Positions 28,122 through 36,499 of a stretch of 64,000 bases of DNA are shown in pieces (the stretch's first letter is position 1; the number at the start of each line of letters is the position of its first letter). The stretch spans positions 166,655-230,654 of the forward strand of contig NZ_FMBW01000026.1 in the NCBI RefSeq assembly GCF_900091725.1, in the 5' to 3' direction. Made by a program: the position numbers and the translations under genes. Under the pieces are notes generated by a model, which was not told the DNA's origin, did not search any database, and saw nothing but the letters and a program-made list of their open reading frames with translations. The stretch is from Streptomyces sp. DvalAA-43. Its GTDB lineage: Bacteria; Actinomycetota; Actinomycetes; Streptomycetales; Streptomycetaceae.

Positions 28122-28270
28122 GGCAGTTCCTCCCCCATGGAAGCTCCAGTGCAGGGATCGTACGACGCCCGCATTGGCAGAAGTCGCCAAAGACTGCTGA
28201 CACCGCGTCTCGCATACTTGTTGGTAACAACGTCTAGTCCCGGGCCGACCTGCGGCTCTACGGTGCTCGC

Positions 28271-29149
28271 ATGCCGCCGAACCTGCCCGATGTAGTGCTC
28301 TGGTCCATACCGGCCTTCGTCCTGCTCACTGTGCTGGAAATGGCCCTCCACCACTTCCACCCCGACGAGGACGCCGCCGGATACGAGGCGAAGGACGCCG
28401 TCACCAGCATCAGCATGGGGCTGGGCAGCCTGGTCTTCGACCTGCTGTGGAAAGTGCCCATCGTCGCGATCTACACCGCGGTCTACGAACTGACCCCGCT
28501 CCGCGTCCCCGTGCTCTGGTGGACCGTCCTGCTGATGCTGCTCGCCCAGGACTTCTTCTACTACTGGTCCCACCGCGGCCACCACGTCATCCGGATCCTC
28601 TGGGCCTGCCATGTGGTCCACCACTCCAGCCGGAAGTTCAACCTCTCCACCGCGCTGCGCCAGCCCTGGACCTCGCTGACCGTCTGGCCGTTCTACCTGC
28701 CGATGATCGCGTGCGGGGTCCATCCGGCGGCCCTCGCCTTCTGCTCGTCGGCGAACCTCGTCTACCAGTTCTGGGTGCACACCGAGCGCATCGGCAAGCT
28801 CCCCGGGCCCTTCGAGTACGTACTGAACACGCCCTCCCACCACCGGGTGCACCACGCCTCGCAGGGCGGCTACCTGGACCGGAACTTCGGCGGCATCCTG
28901 ATCGTCTGGGACCGGCTCTTCGGTTCGTTCACCGCCGAGACCGAGCGGCCCGTGTTCGGCCTCACCAAGAACATCGACACCTTCAACCCGCTCCGTGTCG
29001 CCACCCACGAGTACGCCGCCATCGCCCGCGACGTACGGGCGGCGGGCAGCTGGGGCGAGCGGGCCGGGCGGATCTTCCGCGGGCCCGGCTGGCAGCCCGC
29101 CGCGACGGCCGCCCGCACGGCCGCCCCCGCCCGGGAGCGCACCGGATGA
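28271..29149 (+). CDS. Sterol desaturase / fatty acid hydroxylase superfamily protein
   Basis: A 292-residue membrane protein with the di-iron His clusters HRGHH (about residues 101-105), HVVHH (about 114-118) and HRVHH (about 196-200). Four or five membrane helices surround them. The family hydroxylates or desaturates lipids. The substrate is unknown. It is divergent from the NACHT gene across 149 bp and overlaps the next gene by ATGA, forming a unit with the YhhN protein. Confidence 0.9.
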   Translation: MPPNLPDVVLWSIPAFVLLTVLEMALHHFHPDEDAAGYEAKDAVTSISMGLGSLVFDLLWKVPIVAIYTAVYELTPLRVPVLWWTVLLMLLAQDFFYYWSHRGHHVIRILWACHVVHHSSRKFNLSTALRQPWTSLTVWPFYLPMIACGVHPAALAFCSSANLVYQFWVHTERIGKLPGPFEYVLNTPSHHRVHHASQGGYLDRNFGGILIVWDRLFGSFTAETERPVFGLTKNIDTFNPLRVATHEYAAIARDVRAAGSWGERAGRIFRGPGWQPAATAARTAAPARERTG

Positions 29150-29835
29150 GCGCGGACACCGCCCCGGACCGGCGGGAGCGTCTCGTGCGCCCGCTGTTCC
29201 TCGCCTTCCTCGTGGCCTCGGCCGTCGACCTCGTCGGTGTGCTCGCCGACATCCCGGCCGCCCACCTCGTCGCCAAGCCGCTGCTGATGCCGCTGCTGGC
29301 CGGGTACGCCGTCGCCCGGCGCGGGCCCCGGCTGCTGGTCGCGGCGCTCCTGTTCGGCTGGGGCGGGGACACACTCCTGCTGGCCGACGCCGATGCGGCT
29401 TTCCTCGTCGGGATGGGTTCCTTCGCCGTGGGCCACGTCTGTTATCTGTGGTACTTCGGCCGGACCCGCGGCTCGCTGTCCGCCGGGCTCGTCTACGTCG
29501 TGGTCCTGACCTGTTTCGTCGCGCTGCTCTGGCCCGGTCTCCCCGCCGAGCTGCGGATCCCGATGACCGGCTACAGCCTGCTGCTCACGGCGATGGCGTA
29601 CCGCGCGGGCACCCTCGGCCGGTACGCGGCCACCGGCGGGGCGCTCTTCCTGCTCTCCGACGCGCTGATCGCCACCGGCATCGCGGACTGGCCGCAGCTG
29701 CCCGCCCCCGACTTCTGGGTCATGCTCACCTACCTCGCGGCGCAGTTCCTGCTGACCGTCGGGATCCTCGCACCGGGTCCGAAATGGGCCGGTGTCACCC
29801 CCGGGGCGTACCGTGCACGGAGTATCAGCAGCTGA
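29146..29835 (+). CDS. YhhN family membrane protein (lysoplasmalogenase-like)
   Basis: A 229-residue protein with about eight transmembrane helices, including VAKPLLMPLLAGYAVA, LLFGWGGDTLLL, FAVGHVCYLWYFG, FLLSDALIA and LTYLAAQFLL. These match YhhN/TMEM86, which cleaves the vinyl-ether bond of lysoplasmalogens in animals. The bacterial role is unclear. The coupled start after a lipid hydroxylase gene fits a membrane-lipid function. Confidence 0.88.
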   Translation: MSADTAPDRRERLVRPLFLAFLVASAVDLVGVLADIPAAHLVAKPLLMPLLAGYAVARRGPRLLVAALLFGWGGDTLLLADADAAFLVGMGSFAVGHVCYLWYFGRTRGSLSAGLVYVVVLTCFVALLWPGLPAELRIPMTGYSLLLTAMAYRAGTLGRYAATGGALFLLSDALIATGIADWPQLPAPDFWVMLTYLAAQFLLTVGILAPGPKWAGVTPGAYRARSISS

Positions 29836-29856
29836 GACCGGCAAGGAACCCCACGC

Positions 29857-30900
29857 ATGCGCGCCACCGTCATCCACGCCCCCCACGACATACGCGTGCA
29901 GGAGGTGCCCGACCCGTCCGTCCAGCAGCCCACCGATGTGGTCCTGCGGGTCCTGCGGGCCTGCATCTGCGGCAGCGACCTGTGGGCGTACCGGGGCGAG
30001 GCGGCCCGGCAGCCCGGCCAGCGCATCGGGCACGAGTTCCTCGGGATCGTCGAGGAGGCGGGTTCCGAGGTGGCCGGCTTCGCCGTCGGTGACCTCGTCG
30101 TCGCCCCCTTCGTCTGGTCCGACGGCACCTGCGCCCACTGCGCCGAGGGGCTGACGACCTCCTGCCCGCAGGGCGGCTTCTGGGGCTCGGTCGGCTCCGA
30201 CGGCGGGCAGGGCGAGGCCGTGCGCGTCCCGTTCGCCGACGGCACGCTGATCAAGCTCCCCGCCGCCGCGGCCACCGACGACCACCTGCTCACCGCGCTC
30301 CTCGCCCTGTCCGACGTGCTCGGCACCGGACACCACGCCGCCGTCGGCGCGGGGGTGAAGCCCGGATCCACCGTCGCGGTCGTCGGTGACGGGGCGGTCG
30401 GGCTGTGCGGCGTCATGGCCGCCAAGCGGCTCGGCGCCGAGCGGATCATCGCCCTCGGCCGCCACCGGGCGCGCACGGACATCGCCCGCACCTTCGGCGC
30501 CACGGATGTCGTCGCCGAGCGCGGCGAGGCGGCCGTCGAAGCCGTACGGGAACTGCTCGGCGGCGAGGGCGCGCAGGCGGTGATCGAGGCCGTCGGCACC
30601 GAACAGTCGATGCGCACCGCCGTCGGGATCACCCGCGACGGCGGCTCCATCGGCTACGTCGGCGTGCCGCACGGCAGCGGCACCGGCCTGGACCTCGGCG
30701 TCATGTTCGACCGGAACATCGCCCTGCGCGGCGGCGTCGCGCCCGTGCGCACCTACATCCCGGAACTGCTGCCCGACATCCTGTCCGGCACGATCGACCC
30801 CTCGCCCGTCTTCGACCTGACCGTGGGCCTCGACGACGTCCCGGCCGGATACAAGGCGATGGACGAGCGCACCGCGCTGAAGGTGCTCATCAAGCCGTGA
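29857..30900 (+). CDS. Zinc-dependent medium-chain alcohol dehydrogenase
   Basis: A 347-residue MDR protein. Catalytic zinc ligands are in ACICGSDLWAYRG (Cys) and GQRIGHEFLGIVEE (His-Glu). The structural-zinc lobe is reduced to three Cys (GTCAHCAEGLTTSC). The NAD(P) fold has VVGDGAVGLCGVMAAKRLGA (about residues 173-192). Substrate unknown; threonine- and sorbitol-type dehydrogenases are the closest kinds. Its stop codon lies in the first unit of a 32-bp tandem repeat that continues to the next gene. Confidence 0.92.
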   Translation: MRATVIHAPHDIRVQEVPDPSVQQPTDVVLRVLRACICGSDLWAYRGEAARQPGQRIGHEFLGIVEEAGSEVAGFAVGDLVVAPFVWSDGTCAHCAEGLTTSCPQGGFWGSVGSDGGQGEAVRVPFADGTLIKLPAAAATDDHLLTALLALSDVLGTGHHAAVGAGVKPGSTVAVVGDGAVGLCGVMAAKRLGAERIIALGRHRARTDIARTFGATDVVAERGEAAVEAVRELLGGEGAQAVIEAVGTEQSMRTAVGITRDGGSIGYVGVPHGSGTGLDLGVMFDRNIALRGGVAPVRTYIPELLPDILSGTIDPSPVFDLTVGLDDVPAGYKAMDERTALKVLIKP

Positions 30901-31011
30901 GCAGGGCGTTCGCGCGGTTCATCGGGCCGTGAGCCGGGCGGCCGTCCGGCTCATCAGGCCATGAGCCAAGCGGCTGCGCGGTTCATCGGGCCGTGAGCCA
31001 GGCGGCCGCCT
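30884..31011. repeat. Four tandem 32-bp units bridging two convergent gene ends
   Basis: Units begin at 30884, 30916, 30948 and 30980, with the pattern GGyTCATCrGGCCrTGAGCC followed by GCGG. The first contains the stop of the dehydrogenase and the fourth the stop of the CoA transferase. The whole spacer is repeat. Each unit can fold into a small hairpin (GGCTCAT/ATGAGCC), so the array may also end transcription from both sides. Confidence 0.9.
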
Positions 31012-32404
31012 CCGCCCCCAGCGGGCCGGGCGGGCGCGACCAGTCGGCGGGCGAACCCTCGAAAGCAACCGGTGGCACCGCGTGCCGCAGCCGCCCCAGC
31101 GGGCTGTCCGTCGCGGTGAGCCACTTCTCCGGGTCGTACGCACCCCCGGCCGCCGCGCCGGATTCCCGGGCGGGCAGCTCGTCGAGCAGCCAGGCGGCGG
31201 TACGGGCGAGCGAGAGCGTCGCCAGCCGCGAGCCGCCCTCCTCGTGCTGCTCGGTCAGCGCCCGCAGCACGGCGGCGGCCAGCAGATAGCCGGTGCCGTG
31301 GTCGAGCGCCTGGGCGGGCAGCGCACCGGGCGGGCCCCCGGGCCCGGTGCCGGCCTCGACCGACGCGATGCCGGTGGCCACCTGGACCAGGCTGTCGAAG
31401 CCGCGCCGCCCGGCCCACGGACCGTGCCCCCAGGCCGAGAGCCGCCCGATCACCAGCCCCGGCCTGCGCGCGGCCAGGGACCGCGGCGTCAGCCCGAACC
31501 GCTCGACCGCACCGGGCCGGTAGCCGAGGACGACCACGTCCGCCTCGGCCAGCAGCCCGTCGAACACGGCCGAACCGGAGCGGCTGCCGAGATCCAGGTC
31601 CACCGACCGCTTCCCGAAACCGGTGTCGCTGTGTGCGTCCGGGCTCTCCGGGAGCTGCGGGGCGTCGATCCTCAGCACGTCCGCGCCGAGCAGCGCGAGC
31701 GTACGGGTGGCGACCGGTCCCGCGATCACCCGGGTGAGGTCGAGGACCCGCACCCCGGCGGCGGGCAGCAGCGGTTCACCGGTGAGCGCCGCCGTCCGGC
31801 GGACCGCCGCGCCGTCGATGCGCTCCCTGGCCACCAGCGGTGTGCCGGCGACCGCGGCGCCCCGCGGACCGGCCGCCCACTCCTCGGGCGTACGGGCGGC
31901 CACGGCCAGGCCGCCCGCCGCGTACACCGTGTGCTCGATCTCGTCGCCCCGGCGCCCGGCGAACGAGGCGGCCGCCGCCGCCACGGCGACGTCGTCCGGG
32001 GTGTCCGCGGGCAGCTCCAGAGTGGCGAGCAACCGGGCCCGGTGGTGCGGGTAGTTGGCGTGGGTACGGACCCAGCCGTCCGCCGTGCGCCAGAACCGGG
32101 ACAGCGGGGCGAAGGTGGTCGGCGCCCGCCCGTCGATCCGCAGATGGCGTTCGCTGGTGAACGCCGTGGCCACCGCGCCGTCGTCGACGCGGACCCGCGG
32201 CACGGGACGCCCGGTGCGGCGCGCGGCCAGCTCGGCGGCGGCCAGCGAGCAGACCGCGACGGCGGAACGGGCCAGCTCCATGACGGGCAGCCGGGCCGGG
32301 AGCAGTCCCTCCGGACCGTCCGTCCCCAGGTGCGCGAGAAGCGCGGTATCGCCGCCGAGCGCCGCCCAGGCCTGTTCGGTTCCGGACCTGCGTGCATCAG
32401 TCAT
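30983..32404 (-). CDS. CaiB/BaiF family (type III) CoA transferase
   Basis: A 473-residue protein. The type III CoA-transferase core is seen in VRVLDLTRVIAGPVATRTLALLGADVLRID, TGFGKRSVDLDL and a catalytic Asp in GFDSLVQVATGIAS. It is longer than the 400-residue norm because of an extra N-terminal half (residues 1-215) that looks like a second, degenerate transferase lobe. Substrate unknown. The ATG lies just after TAGTGT, so the message may be leaderless, and a 15-bp palindrome covers the promoter. Confidence 0.85.
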   Translation of the reverse strand: MTDARRSGTEQAWAALGGDTALLAHLGTDGPEGLLPARLPVMELARSAVAVCSLAAAELAARRTGRPVPRVRVDDGAVATAFTSERHLRIDGRAPTTFAPLSRFWRTADGWVRTHANYPHHRARLLATLELPADTPDDVAVAAAAASFAGRRGDEIEHTVYAAGGLAVAARTPEEWAAGPRGAAVAGTPLVARERIDGAAVRRTAALTGEPLLPAAGVRVLDLTRVIAGPVATRTLALLGADVLRIDAPQLPESPDAHSDTGFGKRSVDLDLGSRSGSAVFDGLLAEADVVVLGYRPGAVERFGLTPRSLAARRPGLVIGRLSAWGHGPWAGRRGFDSLVQVATGIASVEAGTGPGGPPGALPAQALDHGTGYLLAAAVLRALTEQHEEGGSRLATLSLARTAAWLLDELPARESGAAAGGAYDPEKWLTATDSPLGRLRHAVPPVAFEGSPADWSRPPGPLGAEAAAWLTAR

Positions 32405-32414
32405 CCCCACACTA

Positions 32415-32429
32415 TGGCACTGAGTGCCA
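32415..32429 (-). promoter_or_regulatory. 15-bp palindrome on the CoA transferase promoter
   Basis: TGGCACTGAGTGCCA is perfectly palindromic around its central base. It lies immediately upstream of a -10-like TAGTGT, with the ATG at 32404. The position between -35 and -10 suits a repressor site. The cognate regulator is not identifiable here. Confidence 0.55.
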
Positions 32430-32485
32430 CCAGGCGGGAGGGGCCGCCCGAAACCCCGGCCCCTCCCGCCGCGCCGCGTCTCCCG

Positions 32486-34021
32486 CTACCAGCGGACCGC
32501 GTTCAGCGCGTTCACCACACCGGCACCGTAGAAGCCGTTGCGGTTCTTGCCGCCCTCGCAGACGGCGTCGATCGTGCCGTCACCGTCGATGTCGTACGGC
32601 GCGCCGCACGCGGTGGCGTCGGCCTCGGCGAGCAGCAGCGCCTTCACCGCGGCCGCCGAGGCGTGCGGGTGGACCGACTTGATCAGGGCCGCGACACCCG
32701 CGACATGCGGGGAGGCCATCGACGTACCGGCCTTGTAGCCGTACGCGCCGTTCGGCAGCGTGGACAGGATCAGACCGCTGGTGGCCGGCGGTGCGGGCGT
32801 CTGGTAGGCCGTGGAGTCGCCGCCCGGCGCCGCCACGTCGATGACGCCGTTCCCGTAGTTCGAGTACGAGGCCTTCAGGCCCTTGGCACCCGTCGCGGAG
32901 ACCGTCACGACGCCCGGCAGCTGCACCGGGATGTCCAGGCACTCGCGCGGGTTGATCGTCCGGGTGACGGTGGTGCCGTCGTTCGGGCTCTGCGTGTCCT
33001 CGATCGCGTCGGAGGCCAGATCGAAGCTGCTGTTGCCGGACGAGGCGATGTTGACCGTGCCCTTGCGCTCCGCGTACCGCGTGGCCCGCGCGACGGCGTC
33101 GACCAGGGCGCCCTGGTCGGGGTCGTTCTTGCAGTTGAACATCCACGGGTCGGTGAAGTAGCTGTTGTTGGTGACGTCGACGCCGTGCTCGGCGGCCCAG
33201 ACGAAGCCGCAGACGATCGACTCCGTGTAGAAGAACCCGTCCGGGTTCGCCACCTTGATCCCGGCGACCTTGACGCCCGGCGCGACGCCCGTCACCCCGA
33301 TACCGTTCTTCGCGGCGGCGATGGTCCCCGCGACATGGGTGCCGTGGTTGCTCTCGTTCGGCTTGGAACGCCAGGCGCCGTCCGTCGTGTCCGGCGCCCC
33401 GGAGACGCAGCTCGCCGAGGCCCGGCGGTCGAAGTTCGGCGCCAGGTCCGGGTGGGTGTCGTCGACCCCCGTATCGATGACCGCGACCGTGACGTCGCGG
33501 CTGCCCAGCGTCTTCTTGTGTGCCTGGTCCGCCTTGATCGCGGGCAGGTCCCACTGCAGGGGCTCCATCGGGTCCTGGCCCGCCGTCGCCTTCGCCGCGG
33601 CGGACTTCGCCTGCGCCGCGGTCAGCGGCTGCTCGACCCCGGTGTCCGTGGTGGCCTGCGGGATGATGGGGCTGGTGCGGGTGGCCCCCGCCGAATCGAC
33701 CCCCCTGACCTGGCGGATCGTCTTCGCGAAGTCCGGGTTCTGCGAGTGGACGACGATGACGCCGATCTGCTCGTAGGCGATCACCACCGTGCCGCCGGCC
33801 TCGGCTATCGCCTTCCGCACCTGCTTGACGGTCCCGTGACCGCCCCGCGTGTTGACCACGTACGAGAGTTTGGGGCCGTCCGTCGACACCGCCGCCGCGG
33901 GGCGTGCGTCCACGGGTGCGGCAGAGGCGGCACCCGTCGGCAGGAAGCCGAGCGAGGCCGTGAGGGCCAATCCGACGGGCAACGTGAGCGCGCGCGTCCG
34001 TCTGGATCCCAGATGAGCCAT
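32486..34021 (-). CDS. Secreted S8 family serine protease (subtilase)
   Basis: A 511-residue exported protease. A signal peptide (about residues 1-35, ending ASAAPVDA) is followed by an I9-like propeptide (about 45-110). The catalytic triad is complete: Asp in AVIDTGVDDTHPD, His in NHGTHVAGTI and Ser in GTSMASPHVAG, with the oxyanion Asn in NIASSGNSS. The C-terminal part holds a DGDGTID-like calcium loop. Monocistronic. Upstream, 34022-34311 (290 bp) has no gene. Confidence 0.95.
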   Translation of the reverse strand: MAHLGSRRTRALTLPVGLALTASLGFLPTGAASAAPVDARPAAAVSTDGPKLSYVVNTRGGHGTVKQVRKAIAEAGGTVVIAYEQIGVIVVHSQNPDFAKTIRQVRGVDSAGATRTSPIIPQATTDTGVEQPLTAAQAKSAAAKATAGQDPMEPLQWDLPAIKADQAHKKTLGSRDVTVAVIDTGVDDTHPDLAPNFDRRASASCVSGAPDTTDGAWRSKPNESNHGTHVAGTIAAAKNGIGVTGVAPGVKVAGIKVANPDGFFYTESIVCGFVWAAEHGVDVTNNSYFTDPWMFNCKNDPDQGALVDAVARATRYAERKGTVNIASSGNSSFDLASDAIEDTQSPNDGTTVTRTINPRECLDIPVQLPGVVTVSATGAKGLKASYSNYGNGVIDVAAPGGDSTAYQTPAPPATSGLILSTLPNGAYGYKAGTSMASPHVAGVAALIKSVHPHASAAAVKALLLAEADATACGAPYDIDGDGTIDAVCEGGKNRNGFYGAGVVNALNAVRW

Positions 34022-34311
34022 GGGGTCTCCACATCATCCGTGCCGGGCGACCGGACGCGGGCGCACCCGGTCGCGTACATGACCAGTGAAGTTATCGCTG
34101 ATCATCCCCGCGCATCAATGAGTTCGGCGGGCCGGATTCGGCCGGACGGGCGTGAATCGGCGCGCGGGAGAAGTACGGAAGCGTGGTGAACCGCTTCGCC
34201 GCGCTCTCCGTGCCGTTGTCGGGGGAAGTGCACCGATGCCCCGACACCGGTCCCTTCCCGGTAGGACCCACCGTCACCGACACCACCGCACCCGCGTCGC
34301 GAGGAGATTCC

Positions 34312-34680
34312 GTGGCTACCGATGCACCGCCGCCGCCCGAGATCAGTACGGACGCCCGCCCCGCCCAGCCCACGACCGAGGCGTTCATCGCGATGCAGGA
34401 GAGCGAGGAGTTCGGCGAACTGCGACGCTCGTACCGCTCGTTCGCCTTCCCGCTGACCATCGCCTTCGTCCTCTGGTACCTGCTCTACGTGCTGCTGTCC
34501 AACTACGCGGGCGGCTTCATGGGCGCCAAGGTGTACAGCAACATCAACGTGGCCTTCGTGTTCGGCCTCGCCCAGTTCGTCACCACCTTCCTCATCGCCT
34601 GGCTCTACTCGCGGCACGCGGCCGCGAAGCTCGACCCGAAGGCCGAGGCCATCAAGTCCCGTATGGAGGCCGACGCATGA
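34312..34680 (+). CDS. DUF485 small membrane protein of the acetate permease unit
   Basis: A 122-residue protein. After a polar, Pro-rich start the DUF485 core begins LRRSYRSFAFPLTIAFVLWY and contains two transmembrane helices (about residues 40-62 and 78-100). Like YjcH beside ActP in enteric bacteria, it directly precedes the symporter and overlaps it (ATGA). The GTG has GAGGAG upstream. Confidence 0.9.
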   Translation: MATDAPPPPEISTDARPAQPTTEAFIAMQESEEFGELRRSYRSFAFPLTIAFVLWYLLYVLLSNYAGGFMGAKVYSNINVAFVFGLAQFVTTFLIAWLYSRHAAAKLDPKAEAIKSRMEADA

Positions 34681-36317
34681 GCGCCGCGTACCACTCGCAC
34701 CCCGCCCTCCAGCTGGCCGCCTCCTCGACCACCGAGCACCGGCCGCTGATCATCACGCTCTTCGCCGTGTTCGTCGCCGCGACCCTGGGCATCACCGTCT
34801 GGGCCGGACGGCAGACCCGGAGCGCCTCCGACTTCTACGCGGGCGGCCGCCAGTTCACCGCCTTCCAGAACGGACTCGCGGTCTCCGGCGACTACATGTC
34901 CGCCGCGTCGTTCCTCGGCATCGCCGGGGCCATCGCCCTCTTCGGCTACGACGGCTTCCTGTACTCCATCGGCTTCCTCGTCGCCTGGCTCGTGGCCCTG
35001 CTCCTGGTCGCCGAACCCCTGCGCAACTCGGGCCGCTACACGATGGGCGACGTCCTCGCCTACCGGATGCGCCAGCGCCCGGTCCGTACCGCCTCCGGCG
35101 TCTCCACCATCATCGTCTCGATCTTCTACCTGCTGGCGCAGATGGCGGGCGCGGGCGTCCTGGTCTCGCTGCTCCTCGGCATCACCAGCGACGCGGGCAA
35201 GATCCTCATCGTCGCCCTGGTCGGCGTACTGATGATCGTGTACGTCACCATCGGTGGCATGAAGGGCACCACCTGGGTGCAGATGGTCAAGGCCGTACTG
35301 CTGATCGCGGGCGCCCTCCTGATGACCTTCCTGGTACTGCTCAAGTTCGACTTCAACATCTCCGACCTGCTGGGCACGGCCGCCTCGAAGAGCGGCCACG
35401 GAGCGGCGTTCCTGGAGCCCGGCCTCAAGTACGGCGCCACCGGCACCTCGAAGCTGGACTTCCTCTCCCTCGGCATCGCCCTGGTCCTCGGCACCGCCGG
35501 CCTGCCGCACATCCTGATCCGCTTCTACACGGTGCCGACCGCCAAGGCCGCCCGGAAGTCGGTCAACTGGGCCATCGGCATCATCGGCGCCTTCTACCTG
35601 ATGACCATCGCCCTCGGCTTCGGCGCCGCCGCCCTCATCGGCCCCGACGAGATCAAGGCGAAGAACCCGGCGGGCAACGCGGCCGCCCCGCAGCTCGCCG
35701 AATACCTCGGCGGGGTCGGCTCCACCAGCGGCGCCGTGCTGCTCGCGGTGATCTCGGCCGTCGCCTTCGCCACCATCCTCGCCGTCGTCGCGGGACTCAC
35801 CCTCGCCTCCTCGTCCTCCTTCGCGCACGACATCTACGCCAACGTCATCCGCAAGGGGAAGGCCACCGAGAAGGAGGAGATGCGGGCGGCCCGCTGGGCC
35901 ACCGTCCTCATCGGCGCGGTCGCGATCGTCCTGGGCGCCTTCGCCCGCGACATGAACGTCGCCGGACTGGTGGCGCTCGCCTTCGCCGTCGCCGCCTCCG
36001 CCAACCTGCCGACCATCCTCTACAGCCTCTTCTGGAAGCGGTTCACCACCCGGGGCGCGCTGTGGTCGATCTACGGCGGACTGGCGAGCTCGGTGATCCT
36101 GGTGCTGTTCTCACCGGTCGTCTCCGGCAACCCCAAGACGTCGATGTTCAAGGGCGCCGACTTCGCCTGGTTCCCGCTGGAGAACCCCGGCCTGATCTCC
36201 ATTCCGCTGGGCTTCCTGCTCGGCTGGATCGGATCCCTCCTCTCGAAGGAGGAGCCGGACAAGGGCAAGTACGCCGAGCTGGAGGTCAAGTCCCTCACCG
36301 GCATCGGAGCGCACTGA
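34677..36317 (+). CDS. actP: Cation:acetate symporter, sodium/solute symporter family
   Basis: A 546-residue, 13-helix SSS-family carrier. Family motifs include SASDFYAGGRQFTAFQNGLAVS, GDYMSAASFLGIAG, YVTIGGMKGTTWVQMVKA and LPHILIRFYTVP. Closest in layout to ActP, which takes up acetate and other short monocarboxylates with cations. Coupled to the DUF485 gene. A 17-bp terminator follows. Substrate choice among acetate, propionate and pyruvate cannot be set from sequence. Confidence 0.92.
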   Translation: MSAAYHSHPALQLAASSTTEHRPLIITLFAVFVAATLGITVWAGRQTRSASDFYAGGRQFTAFQNGLAVSGDYMSAASFLGIAGAIALFGYDGFLYSIGFLVAWLVALLLVAEPLRNSGRYTMGDVLAYRMRQRPVRTASGVSTIIVSIFYLLAQMAGAGVLVSLLLGITSDAGKILIVALVGVLMIVYVTIGGMKGTTWVQMVKAVLLIAGALLMTFLVLLKFDFNISDLLGTAASKSGHGAAFLEPGLKYGATGTSKLDFLSLGIALVLGTAGLPHILIRFYTVPTAKAARKSVNWAIGIIGAFYLMTIALGFGAAALIGPDEIKAKNPAGNAAAPQLAEYLGGVGSTSGAVLLAVISAVAFATILAVVAGLTLASSSSFAHDIYANVIRKGKATEKEEMRAARWATVLIGAVAIVLGAFARDMNVAGLVALAFAVAASANLPTILYSLFWKRFTTRGALWSIYGGLASSVILVLFSPVVSGNPKTSMFKGADFAWFPLENPGLISIPLGFLLGWIGSLLSKEEPDKGKYAELEVKSLTGIGAH

Positions 36318-36336
36318 CCCGGCGGCCCGCCCGTTC

Positions 36337-36372
36337 CGCGGCCGTGTCGTAGGGTCCTACGACACGGCCGCG
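36337..36372 (+). terminator. 17-bp perfect hairpin after actP
   Basis: CGCGGCCGTGTCGTAGG and CCTACGACACGGCCGCG are fully complementary with 2 bases between them, 19 bp after the stop. Confidence 0.85.
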
Positions 36373-36499
36373 CCGCACCTCGTGTCAAACGGGCCCCGCC
36401 GATGTCACCGCTCTCGCGTAGTCTCGGAAGAGTCAGCCGGAGCAGCCGGCCGGAAGAGCGGGCTCGGCACCCGGGAAGCCATTGGGGGAGGGGGCCCAC

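Noticed and set aside
30884..31011. CRISPR array
   Set aside because: The 32-bp units are contiguous with no spacers and no cas genes are near.
31082..34189. A 1035-codon open frame on the plus strand
   Set aside because: It is antisense to the CoA transferase and the subtilase, with Arg/Gly/Pro-rich nonsense composition and no motif. High GC makes such shadows long.
34152..34676. Upstream extension of the acetate symporter frame
   Set aside because: It overlaps the DUF485 gene in another frame. The ATGA overlap marks the true start.
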